From contig NZ_SAXY01000046.1 in the NCBI RefSeq assembly GCF_008016535.1, positions 1 to 64,000 on the forward strand: a stretch of DNA of 64,000 nucleotides, given 5' to 3'. The translations under genes and the position numbers were made by a program. The stretch's first letter is position 1, and every line of letters starts with the position of its first letter. The notes below the pieces were generated by a model. The model was not told where the DNA came from. It ran no database searches and saw only the letters and a program-made list of their open reading frames with translations. Shown here piece after piece: positions 25,318 to 33,144 of the stretch. Origin of the DNA: Brachyspira pilosicoli. GTDB lineage: Bacteria; Spirochaetota; Brachyspiria; Brachyspirales; Brachyspiraceae.

Positions 25318-26979
25318 TTATTTATTTTTTATAGGGTCATTAGGATTAACAACATTATCTTTAGGTAATTTTTTAGCCCATTGACCAGTAATGAATAATT
25401 CTATAACAGCTAATATAATCATTACAACAGCAATACAAGCTAATACATAACCGTCGAAAGTAGCTTTTTTGAAGTTTGTATATACAACTAAACATAAAGC
25501 AGAAAGTGTAACTGCAAACATAAATATTAGAGGTATAACATTTTCCCAAGAAGTTCTTTTTTGACGATTTTTTATCCAAGCAGCAACAGCAAGTAATGAT
25601 AAACCAGCTAATAATTGGTTAGCACTACCGAATATAGGCCATATTCTAGTGTAGCCATAAAGAGTAAAACATAAAGATATAGCTACTGTAATAGCAGTTG
25701 CTACATATGGATTAGTAAGTATAGTTTTATGTACTTTACCGTCAGCAGCAGTATATTCGCCTAATTCCTGTATCAAATATCTTCCAATACGAGTAGCACT
25801 GTCTAAAGAAGTAAGTGCAAAAGAAGCAAAAGCCAAAGTAACAAAAGTTTGACCTATGCCAAGAGGTACGCCAAAAGAAGTCATGAAAGTAGCAACACCT
25901 AAAGCAAATCTAGCAGCAGGAGTACCAGTACTTTCTATAGCAGCAACACTCATTAAAGCAACTATAGCAACTACACCTTCTATAAGCATAGCACCATAAC
26001 CTACTAATTTAGCATCTTTTTCACTGTTAAGCTGTTTAGAGCTAGTACCAGAACTTACAAGTGAATGGAAACCAGATATAGCACCGCAAGCTACTGTAAT
26101 AAATAGAATAGGGAATAAGTAGTTACCTTTGCTAGGAGTAAAACTTGTAAATACAGGAGCAGTTAAAGCAGGACGCATTAAAACTAAACCTAATACACCG
26201 CCTATAATCATAGCATAAAGCAAGAAAGAAGATAAATAATCTCTAGGCTGTAATAGTATCCAAACAGGCATTAAAGAAGCCAATATGATGTATATAGTTA
26301 ATATAACTTGCCAAGGAGTTTTTTCTAAAGCAAGAAATGGTAATCTATCAGAAAGAAATATAATAGCAGCTAATAATACAACACCTATTATTGTAGAAAG
26401 AGCAACATTAACTCCTCTTCTGTATACTAAGAAACCAAATAATAAAGCCAAAGCAATAAATAACATACTAGCAGTACCGGCAGCAGCAGATTCTCTGTAA
26501 GTGTCAACATTTACAGCAAATGTGCTAGCAGTAATGTCTAAGAATGCAGCCACTACCAAACAAATAGTAATGAATGCATAAAGAGTAAACATTATTTTAC
26601 CTTTTTGACCAACATTATGTCTGATAACTTCACCGATAGATTTACCTTCATGTCTTAGAGAAGCAATTAAAGAACCATAGTCATGCACTCCTCCAAAGAA
26701 TATACATCCAAAAATAATCCATAAATATACAGGAAGCCAACCAAACATAGTAGCAATAATTGGACCTGTAATAGGACCAGCACCTGCTATAGACGAGAAA
26801 TGGTGACCTAATAATACTTTAGCATCAGTAGGTACATAGTCTCTGCCATCTTTTAAAGTATGTGCAGGTGTTTGTCTTGAAGGATCAACACCCCATTTTT
26901 TAGCTAAATATGAACCATAGGTTACATAAGCTACAAAAAAGGCTATTATCCCAATGATTAATAATAGAAAAGCATTCAT
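25318..26979 (-). CDS. cstA: CstA-family transporter (carbon starvation protein)
   Basis: This 553-residue integral membrane protein has about 14-16 membrane segments. Family signatures include 'FVAYVTYGSYLAKKWGVD' at the N-terminus, 'GHHFSSIAGAGPITGPI' at about 58-74, 'FFGGVHDYGSL' near 95 and 'FHSLVSSGTSSKQL' near 310. CstA/BtsT proteins import peptides or pyruvate. It is shorter than the E. coli members (about 700 residues), like many shorter homologues in anaerobes. The ribosome binding site is AAGGAGA. It lies 26 bases downstream of a hypothetical gene on the same strand. Confidence 0.92.
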   Translation of the reverse strand: MNAFLLLIIGIIAFFVAYVTYGSYLAKKWGVDPSRQTPAHTLKDGRDYVPTDAKVLLGHHFSSIAGAGPITGPIIATMFGWLPVYLWIIFGCIFFGGVHDYGSLIASLRHEGKSIGEVIRHNVGQKGKIMFTLYAFITICLVVAAFLDITASTFAVNVDTYRESAAAGTASMLFIALALLFGFLVYRRGVNVALSTIIGVVLLAAIIFLSDRLPFLALEKTPWQVILTIYIILASLMPVWILLQPRDYLSSFLLYAMIIGGVLGLVLMRPALTAPVFTSFTPSKGNYLFPILFITVACGAISGFHSLVSSGTSSKQLNSEKDAKLVGYGAMLIEGVVAIVALMSVAAIESTGTPAARFALGVATFMTSFGVPLGIGQTFVTLAFASFALTSLDSATRIGRYLIQELGEYTAADGKVHKTILTNPYVATAITVAISLCFTLYGYTRIWPIFGSANQLLAGLSLLAVAAWIKNRQKRTSWENVIPLIFMFAVTLSALCLVVYTNFKKATFDGYVLACIAVVMIILAVIELFITGQWAKKLPKDNVVNPNDPIKNK

Positions 26980-27005
26980 AATATCTCCTTAATTAATTTT
27001 TTATA

Positions 27006-27530
27006 TTAAAAATTTGAAAGAAAGTTTTTTAATTCCTTTTTTCTCATTTTTGGCAAATATATATTTTTATCTTTTATTGATACTATAGCATATTCTGTTT
27101 CTGACCAGCCATGAAATGATAATTTATAACTTACTCTATAAAAGAATTTTTTTACTATTTTTTCCCATTCCTTTTCTAAAGAAATATCTGTTATAATGAT
27201 TCCTGTGATTATACTCCTTTTATGAAATTTATTAGGATTTGAAAGAATTGGGGTTAATCTAACTAACATATCTTGAAATTCTTCTATATTCTCTAATGTG
27301 CAGTTCTTTATAAAACGAACAAGCATATGTTCAAATACAGAATATCCTTCATAAACTGTAGAGGTTGTAATAAAGGATTTGAAAAAATCATTTCTATGAA
27401 AAGCGTAGAGATCAAAATATTCATTTTCTTTATTGATTTGATATTCTAAGTCAAAATGCCTCATTAATTTTTCTGACAAAGAAAATATATATTTTTTTAC
27501 CTCTTCATTATCAATATTTAATCTAGCCAT
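27006..27530 (-). CDS. Hypothetical protein
   Basis: The product has 174 residues, is soluble, and is rich in aromatic and charged residues ('HFDLEYQINKENEYFDLYAF', 'FHGWSETEYAIVSIKDK'). I see no signal peptide, membrane segment or known motif. Position and strand suggest co-transcription with the CstA-like transporter downstream. Confidence 0.65.
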   Translation of the reverse strand: MARLNIDNEEVKKYIFSLSEKLMRHFDLEYQINKENEYFDLYAFHRNDFFKSFITTSTVYEGYSVFEHMLVRFIKNCTLENIEEFQDMLVRLTPILSNPNKFHKRSIITGIIITDISLEKEWEKIVKKFFYRVSYKLSFHGWSETEYAIVSIKDKNIYLPKMRKKELKNFLSNF

Positions 27531-27620
27531 ATATAAACACTCTCATTGTTAGATAGTATATACATAATAAAGGCTTTGTCAAGTTATTGTATAAAGTAAT
27601 GAAATTTTTTTCTAAAAAAA

Positions 27621-27660
27621 ATTATTATTTATTAGAAAATATTATTATTTGTTAGAAAAT
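27621..27660. repeat. 20-bp tandem duplication at the end of the substrate-binding protein gene
   Basis: ATTATTATTTATTAGAAAAT is followed directly by a copy differing only at base 11 (A to G). The second copy covers the last codons and the TAA of the gene ending at 27652. The first copy lies just downstream of the stop. Confidence 0.7.
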
Positions 27661-28536
27661 ATAATAAAAATCATCTTTTGGAATTTTATTTCCTATAAGA
27701 TTTTTATCAAAATTGTATATAAAATTATAATAATCATTTAATTTTAATTTCATATTATTATCATTATAAAAAGTTATGCCAATTCTATCTATACCATAAA
27801 CAACAGCTTTAGCATTAATCAATATGGAAGTTTGTTTAATTAAAGGTTCTATTTTATCTTTGTTATTTAAAATATATTCAGTAGATTTTTTATATTCATC
27901 TAATATTTCTTTTAATAAAGCATTATTATTTTCTATAAAACTTTTTTTAGCAATAAGCACAGCAACAGGATATGGCGGAGTATATTTTGAAATATCAACT
28001 ACTATATTTATATCTTTATTCTCTAATAATGCAGAAGACAAAAAAGGCTCTGGAAGTATAGCAATATCAACGTTTTTAGATGCTAATGCTTTAGATAAAT
28101 CTAAATTGCCTAAAGAATAATTTATACTTGCTCCTTTTATATTTTGAGTTTTTATTAAATATTGAAGCATTAAATCTGGAGTAGATAATTTTAATCCGCA
28201 GTAAATAGTTTTATTTTTTAAATCATCTATGCTTTTTATATTTTTATCGCTAGAAACTATAAACATTTTTGTTTCTGATACAACAGCTACTATCTTATAA
28301 TCTAAGCCTCTATTGTATATTATAGAAGCCATATTCGCAGGAACAGCAGCAATATCTGCTTCGCCTTTTATTATAGAAGCTAATATATTGTTAGGAGAGT
28401 TTATAATATTAATATTTATTTTTTTATAATCATTAATCATCTTTACAGCACCTATTGCACTAGGGCCGTTTAACAAACACATCTCAAAAGCATACAAATT
28501 AAAAGAGATTAAAAAAATTATAAATATTTTTTTCAT
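27652..28536 (-). CDS. ABC-type substrate-binding protein, SsuA/THI5 (NMT1)-like
   Basis: This 294-residue periplasmic binding protein has a signal peptide ending at about 'LYAF' and no lipobox. 'ILASIIKGEADIAAVPANMA', 'SIDDLKNKTIYCGLKLSTPD' and 'DIAILPEPFLSSAL' fit the fold that binds sulfonates, taurine, nitrate or thiamine precursors. No permease or ATPase gene is adjacent, so the substrate is unknown. It starts 7 bases downstream of nadD, so the two are probably co-transcribed. Confidence 0.82.
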   Translation of the reverse strand: MKKIFIIFLISFNLYAFEMCLLNGPSAIGAVKMINDYKKININIINSPNNILASIIKGEADIAAVPANMASIIYNRGLDYKIVAVVSETKMFIVSSDKNIKSIDDLKNKTIYCGLKLSTPDLMLQYLIKTQNIKGASINYSLGNLDLSKALASKNVDIAILPEPFLSSALLENKDINIVVDISKYTPPYPVAVLIAKKSFIENNNALLKEILDEYKKSTEYILNNKDKIEPLIKQTSILINAKAVVYGIDRIGITFYNDNNMKLKLNDYYNFIYNFDKNLIGNKIPKDDFYYIF

Positions 28537-28543
28537 AACATTC

Positions 28544-29125
28544 CTATAAATATAAATTGTTTTCTTTTATATAGTTATAAACTTTATCTTTCAAAAAATA
28601 CCTAAAAGCACTATTATTTTTTATTCTTTCTCTAATTAAGCTCGATGATATATCTATCCTCGGTGCTAGAATAGTTTTTATATTATATTTTTCAATATTG
28701 CTGCTAATTAAGTTTTTATTATCATCTCTATTAAGAACTACAATATTAGATAAATTAGATATTTTCTCTGGCTCTCTCCATTTATCAAAATCTTTCACCA
28801 AGTCAGCACCTATTATAAGAATTGGTTTATCTTCAAAGCTGTAATTATTATAAATATATTCTAAAGTCTTTATTGTATAAGACACACAATCATTTTTTAT
28901 TTCATAATCATCTAATATAAAGTTTTTATTATCTTCTATAGACAATTTTAGCATATTAATTCTGTCATCATCAGAAACTTTGCCGCTTATGTTTTTATGC
29001 GGAGGTATTTTACTTGGAATAAATAATATTTTATCGCATTTAAGTTCATGTAGTATAGTATCAGCCAATATTAAATGCCCCAAATGAGGAGGGTCAAAAC
29101 TTCCGCCTAGTATTGCAATTTTCAT
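28544..29125 (-). CDS. nadD: Nicotinate-nucleotide adenylyltransferase
   Basis: This enzyme of about 193 residues converts nicotinate mononucleotide and ATP to deamido-NAD. 'GGSFDPPHLGH' at the N-terminus carries the (H/T)xGH nucleotidyltransferase motif, and 'SSSLIRERI' near 170 is the second signature. I chose the ATG at 29125 (MKIAILGG); the frame could extend to a TTG at 29137. Together with nadE at 61 kb it covers the last steps of NAD synthesis. Confidence 0.93.
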   Translation of the reverse strand: MKIAILGGSFDPPHLGHLILADTILHELKCDKILFIPSKIPPHKNISGKVSDDDRINMLKLSIEDNKNFILDDYEIKNDCVSYTIKTLEYIYNNYSFEDKPILIIGADLVKDFDKWREPEKISNLSNIVVLNRDDNKNLISSNIEKYNIKTILAPRIDISSSLIRERIKNNSAFRYFLKDKVYNYIKENNLYL

Positions 29126-29218
29126 AGAAACTACCAAATAGTATTATAGTTTAATTGTTAAATAATAATTTGCAAGCACATTTTTTATTTATATACCTAA
29201 ACAGTTATATTTTGTAAG

Positions 29219-29285
29219 TTTATTTTATTCAACTTTTTCCTGCCGCAAAAGTTTTTACCCTCCGGGTACGCTTCGCGAAAAGTAC
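29219..29285. repeat. Dispersed hairpin repeat, copy 5 (inverted)
   Basis: Read on the minus strand, this matches the 14246-14305 copy: TATTTGTACTTTT, then a GCGGCAGG loop inside a CAACTTTTT/AAAAGTT-type stem (29230-29254 on the plus strand), then AATAAAATAAA. A CGCTTCGCG hairpin is inserted at one side. The rest of 29140-29400 between nadD and pyrC is AT-rich with no gene. Confidence 0.65.
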
Positions 29286-29401
29286 AAATATTTAGCTTTA
29301 TATTAATGGAATATGTTAAATTTAGTTTAAAAATTCAGTTGTTTTTATTTCTTTATACCAATAAAAAACTATGGTGATTAATCCCTCAAACAAAAAAATT
29401 A

Positions 29402-30610
29402 CTATATATAAAAAACTTCTTTTCCAAAACCTTCATAAAAATTGCCGTTATTATAAACTATATTTCCTCTCACTATAGTAGTTATAACTTTAGCCCCTCT
29501 TTTAAAACCTACATAAGGCGACCAAGAAGCTTTTGTAATTATATCTTTCTCTTCTATAATGGATTCATCATTCAAATCTGCTATTACAAAATCAGCATCA
29601 AATCCTTCTTTTATCAAGCCTTTATTTTTTATGCCAAATATTTTAGCAGCATTTTCGCTCATTATTTTTGTCAGCAGTTTTATGTCTATAGTGCCGTCTT
29701 TAACTTTTTTAAACATTAACTCCAATGAATGCTCTATAGAAGGTATGCCAAAGGTGAGTTTTTCTAATTTCTCTCTTAATAAATGCGGTGCATGGTCTGT
29801 TCCTATTGTGTCTATTGTACCATCTAATATAGCGTTCCATAATGCATTATTGTCTGATTTTTCTCTAAGCTCTGGTTTCATTCTAATAAGCATTTTATTT
29901 TTTTCATTTTTATTAACATCTTCTGTATTCAAAAATAAATGATGTGGTGTAGCTTCACCATAAATTATCATACCTGAATCTTTTGCTTTTTTAAGAGAAT
30001 TAATTTCACTTTCTAATGATAAATGACATAAATATAATGGGGTATTTGTTTGTTTTGCTATTTCTATTGCTTTATCAACTTTTTTTTCTTCTGCATGTAC
30101 CGTAACAATTTTTGAAGCTTCAAATAATTTATATAAGATTTTATCATCTTCAACAAGCATATTTCCAGTAGAGGCATTAAAGAAAATTTTTGTAGAGGCT
30201 GCCTTGTTTATAATTTGTTTTATGTCTTCAGTATTATCTGCCTTGCTTCCTCCAAAATGAAAACCATAATCAACATAAGACTTATTAAGCATCATATTCT
30301 TTTTTTCTTCTAAACTTTCTTTTGTTATAGTGTTTGGAATAGTGTTTGGCATATCTAAAAATGTTGTAACGCCTCCTCTTGCTGCAGCTTTACTTCCAGA
30401 AGTAAAATCTTCTTTATGTGTAAGCCCCGGGTCTCTCATATGAGCATGGGGGTCTATTATTCCGCATAAAACATAATTATAATTAGCATCTACTATATTA
30501 CTGTCTTTATAGATTTTAAAATTATTATCAAAGTCTATTTTCTTTATCTTTTCATTTTCTATAATTATAGATACTATACTATTGTCTATTTTTGCATTTT
30601 TTATTATCAT
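29402..30610 (-). CDS. pyrC: Dihydroorotase
   Basis: This 402-residue amidohydrolase catalyses the third step of pyrimidine synthesis. 'DPHAHMRDPG' (53-62) supplies His 55 and His 57 of the metal site, and 'GTDHAPH' near 273 carries the catalytic Asp. 'HAEE' and 'CHLS' hold further ligands. The length fits class I dihydroorotases. Its ATG overlaps the pyrB stop codon (ATGA), so it is translationally coupled to pyrB and shares its attenuator. Confidence 0.93.
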   Translation of the reverse strand: MIIKNAKIDNSIVSIIIENEKIKKIDFDNNFKIYKDSNIVDANYNYVLCGIIDPHAHMRDPGLTHKEDFTSGSKAAARGGVTTFLDMPNTIPNTITKESLEEKKNMMLNKSYVDYGFHFGGSKADNTEDIKQIINKAASTKIFFNASTGNMLVEDDKILYKLFEASKIVTVHAEEKKVDKAIEIAKQTNTPLYLCHLSLESEINSLKKAKDSGMIIYGEATPHHLFLNTEDVNKNEKNKMLIRMKPELREKSDNNALWNAILDGTIDTIGTDHAPHLLREKLEKLTFGIPSIEHSLELMFKKVKDGTIDIKLLTKIMSENAAKIFGIKNKGLIKEGFDADFVIADLNDESIIEEKDIITKASWSPYVGFKRGAKVITTIVRGNIVYNNGNFYEGFGKEVFYI

Positions 30611-31686
30611 TTTGTTATCTCTTTATTACAATAATAACAAAAATCTCCATAATTTCTTCTAGCAACTTTATTTTTAGTTTCTTCAAAATAGGTAACACAT
30701 TTTTTGTTTTGGCAAACAACTTCTTTATTTTCTATTAATTCATAATCTTTTTCTTTTCTCTTAGCATTGCTTTTTATTATATCAGTAGCTAAAGATAACA
30801 TAGCCATTCTTATAGGAACGCCGTTTTTAGCCTGTATAAAATATTTAGCATATTTAGTATCATCTAAATCAATACTAATTTCATCAACCCTAGGAAGCGG
30901 ATGCATTATAATCATATCTTCTTTACATTTTCCTACTATTGTAGATTTTGAAATATTAAATGCATGTTTTACTTTTTCGTAATTTTCTATATTTTCAAAA
31001 CGTTCTTTTTGTATTCTTGTCATATACAAACAATCAATTTCCTTTAGTATTTCTTCGTAGTTACTACCTTTATGATATTTTATACCTGCATTGTCTAATT
31101 CTTTTAATATGTAATCAGGAATCTGAATAATATCTGGAGAGATATAATAAAACTCTCCATTAAACATTTTTAATGCTTTTGAAAGAGAGTGAACAGTTCT
31201 CCCATATTTAGTATCTCCAACAAATGCTATTTTTTTATTTTCAATACTGCCTAATTCATCTTTTAAAGTATATAAATCAAGCAATGTTTGACTAGGGTGT
31301 TCGTTAGAGCCATCACCAGCATTAATTACAGGGCAATCAGTAACTTCTTCAGCGAACTTGGCCGCACCGTCTATAGGGTGTCGCATAACTATTACATCAG
31401 AATATGCTGAAACCATTATTACAGTATCTCTTAAAGATTCTCCTTTTTTTATTGAAGAAACATCAGGATTATCAAATCCTATAACATCTAAACCCATTTT
31501 ATATGCTGCCGAATTAAAAGAAAGTCTAGTTCTTGTTGAAGGTTCAAAGAAAAGACTTGTCATTATCATTCCATCCATCATTTTCCTTCTTTCCATATTT
31601 GGAGTATTATCCAAGTTTTTAGCAACATCTAATACTTCTAAAATCTCTTCTTTTGACATTTCTTTAATACCTATAAAATTTTTCAT
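30607..31686 (-). CDS. pyrB: Aspartate carbamoyltransferase with C-terminal PyrI-like zinc knuckle
   Basis: This 359-residue enzyme makes carbamoyl-aspartate, the committed step of pyrimidine synthesis. 'PSTRTR' (49-54) binds carbamoyl phosphate; 'HPSQ.LLDL' and 'HPLPR' complete the active site. After the usual catalytic chain there are about 45 extra residues with Cys 325, 330, 350 and 353 (C-x4-C and C-x2-C), the zinc-binding pattern of the regulatory chain PyrI. The effector-binding half of PyrI is absent. I chose the ATG at 31686, with AAGGGG 7 bases upstream, over a GTG at 31692 that overlaps that site. A leader peptide and terminator precede it. Confidence 0.92.
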   Translation of the reverse strand: MKNFIGIKEMSKEEILEVLDVAKNLDNTPNMERRKMMDGMIMTSLFFEPSTRTRLSFNSAAYKMGLDVIGFDNPDVSSIKKGESLRDTVIMVSAYSDVIVMRHPIDGAAKFAEEVTDCPVINAGDGSNEHPSQTLLDLYTLKDELGSIENKKIAFVGDTKYGRTVHSLSKALKMFNGEFYYISPDIIQIPDYILKELDNAGIKYHKGSNYEEILKEIDCLYMTRIQKERFENIENYEKVKHAFNISKSTIVGKCKEDMIIMHPLPRVDEISIDLDDTKYAKYFIQAKNGVPIRMAMLSLATDIIKSNAKRKEKDYELIENKEVVCQNKKCVTYFEETKNKVARRNYGDFCYYCNKEITK

Positions 31687-31688
31687 TT

Positions 31689-31847
31689 TCACACCCCTTG
31701 ATAATTATTTATTTTATAGCATAAAAAAAAGGGAATAAAATCACTAATAGTAATTTTATTCCCTTTTAAAAATTCTGAATTTGTTAATTTAAACAAACAT
31801 AGAAAATGCGACAATAAGTAGAATATGTTTTTTATTATACCATTCAT
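31689..31847 (-). CDS. pyrBC leader peptide (pyrL-like), reads through the attenuator
   Basis: This small frame of 52 codons starts at ATG 31847 with TAGGA 6 bases upstream and ends with TGA at 31691-31689, 2 bases before the pyrB ATG. It begins MNGIIKNIFYLLSHFLCLF and is rich in Phe, Leu, Ile and Asn. It runs uninterrupted across the 15-bp terminator stem, its loop and its T tail. This matches the enterobacterial pyrL arrangement, where a translating ribosome that follows RNA polymerase closely blocks the terminator when UTP is low. The start, ribosome binding site and stop are seen directly; translation is inferred. Confidence 0.72.
   Translation of the reverse strand: MNGIIKNIFYLLSHFLCLFKLTNSEFLKGNKITISDFIPFFLCYKINNYQGV
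31723..31767 (-). terminator. Transcription attenuator in the pyrBC leader
   Basis: A perfect 15-bp stem (31767-31753 with 31741-31727) has an 11-base loop and is followed on the minus strand by a run of eight T (31730-31723). It ends 36 bases before the pyrB ATG and lies wholly inside the leader reading frame. No gene on the plus strand runs into it, so it is not an ordinary end-of-gene terminator for that strand. Confidence 0.85.
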
Positions 31848-31879
31848 AATATTTCCTACACTGTACAAATTGAACTCAT

Positions 31880-31910
31880 TTTATATTAAAATAAAAAAAA
31901 ATCAATACAA
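31880..31910 (-). promoter_or_regulatory. Probable pyrBC promoter
   Basis: On the minus strand, TTGTAT (31910-31905) and TAATAT (31888-31883) are 16 bases apart; TTGATT and TATAAA give a less well spaced alternative. The start would fall near 31875, about 28 bases before the leader ATG. The promoter is only 14 bases from the end of the IS element, so the insertion replaced everything further upstream. Confidence 0.45.
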
Positions 31911-31923
31911 AATTTATCTTTTA

Positions 31924-33063
31924 TGTTTAGGAGTGTGAGATATTGGACATTTTTTAGTATGAAAAAAGCAGGTATTCCTTATAATTTAATTAATTAAAAT
32001 AAAACAAAAGGAATACCTATGAAAGAATTGTCATGGAGCCATAGATATTGTACTTTTACTTGCTATAATATTTTTGATTCTTTCTTTGATTGTAATATAC
32101 AATAAAGAAGAAATCAATCTTTGATTGTTATAAAAATGTGTATATTCTTTTAATTTTTCTCTCAATAATTCTACTGTGATATTTTTATTTAATCGTGAAT
32201 AAAATTCTCTTTCGTCTATGCCGTGTACTCTTTCTACTACGCCATTGTATCTTGGTGTTGCTATAGGAATATATCTCCTCTCTAATTTATTTTTTAAGCA
32301 GTATTCATCAAAAATATTTATTTTAGGAGTATTAATACAGCGATAAGTATATTCTATACCATTGTCCGTTTGTATAGCCTGTATCTTAAAAGGTGAAGTT
32401 TTTAATACATATTTTAAGAAAGATAAAGCACTATAAGGTGTTTTATCCTCATAGATTTGCCTCCAACTATAACGTGTAGCTAAATCTACAGCAGTGAATT
32501 GATAAACTGTTTTTCTGCCTAATTTGATATATTTAGTGTCTATTTGAACTATTTTGCCCTCTTTTTGTATTTTAGAGACAAATTTACGCTTATCATATCG
32601 CTTCTTTTTCTTTTTTGTTTTATATCTCCAAAGATTATTTCTTTTTAGTACATTCTCTATAGCTGTAACACCTATCTTAATGCCTTCACGATTTAAATAT
32701 GCTTTAATATAATGCTTACCTCGATATTCTTTAGTATAGAGTTTAATAATTAAATTAATAGCTTTTTGGTTATTAAAGATATTTGGGGAAGTTTTTGGTC
32801 TAGTGCTAAAATTGGCGACAGTTCCAGTGTCTTTATATTTTTTAAGCCAAGCATAAAAAGTAGATTTGGGTATTTCTTCTATCTTTAAAAATCTTTTAAT
32901 ATTTTTAGTTTCTAATGCTTCATCCACTATAAATAATTTAAATTCTGTGCTATAATCTTTTTTCATAGTAGTATCCTTTATTTATTTTCTATATCAAAAT
33001 ATTATAACAAGGATACTGCTTTTTTTATACTAAAAAATGTCCAATATCTCATACTCCTAAACA
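31924..33063. mobile_element. Complete IS481-type insertion sequence
   Basis: The element is about 1140 bp and is bounded by long imperfect inverted repeats of about 54 bases: TGTTTAGGAGTGTGAGATAT from 31924 and the inverse of TGTTTAGGAGTATGAGATAT ending at 33063. The match continues through TTGGACATTTTTTAGTAT. It carries one intact transposase gene. I cannot define a target duplication with certainty. It sits in the divergent region between pyrBC and nox, within 14 bases of the inferred pyrBC promoter and 21 bases of the nox promoter. Confidence 0.85.
32031..32966 (-). CDS. IS481-family transposase
   Basis: This 311-residue DDE transposase has an N-terminal helix-turn-helix ('IPKSTFYAWLKKY', about 29-41) and an rve-type integrase core. 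The first Asp is in 'VQIDTKYIKLG', the second in 'IQTDNGIEY', and the Glu in 'NGVVERVHGIDEREF'. A Lys/Arg-rich linker lies near 118-130. The gene is intact, with an AAAGGAT ribosome binding site and ATG, and fits snugly between the inverted repeats, so the element may still be active. Confidence 0.9.
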   Translation of the reverse strand: MKKDYSTEFKLFIVDEALETKNIKRFLKIEEIPKSTFYAWLKKYKDTGTVANFSTRPKTSPNIFNNQKAINLIIKLYTKEYRGKHYIKAYLNREGIKIGVTAIENVLKRNNLWRYKTKKKKKRYDKRKFVSKIQKEGKIVQIDTKYIKLGRKTVYQFTAVDLATRYSWRQIYEDKTPYSALSFLKYVLKTSPFKIQAIQTDNGIEYTYRCINTPKINIFDEYCLKNKLERRYIPIATPRYNGVVERVHGIDEREFYSRLNKNITVELLREKLKEYTHFYNNQRLISSLLYITIKERIKNIIASKSTISMAP

Positions 33064-33083
33064 CACTTTATATATACAATAAC

Positions 33084-33111
33084 TTGACTAATAATTATTT
33101 TTTTATATAAT
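33084..33111 (+). promoter_or_regulatory. Sigma-70 promoter of nox
   Basis: TTGACT (33084-33089) and TATAAT (33106-33111) are separated by 16 bases and lie upstream of the AAAGGAG ribosome binding site of nox. This near-consensus promoter fits a highly expressed gene. Confidence 0.7.
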
Positions 33112-33144
33112 ATATCCAAATTAATTATTAAAGGAGTTTTTTAG

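Noticed and set aside
31723-31767. Hairpin as an ordinary plus-strand terminator or as the transposase terminator
   Set aside because: No plus-strand gene leads into it, and it lies outside the IS ends; the longer T run is on the minus strand and it sits inside the pyrB leader frame.
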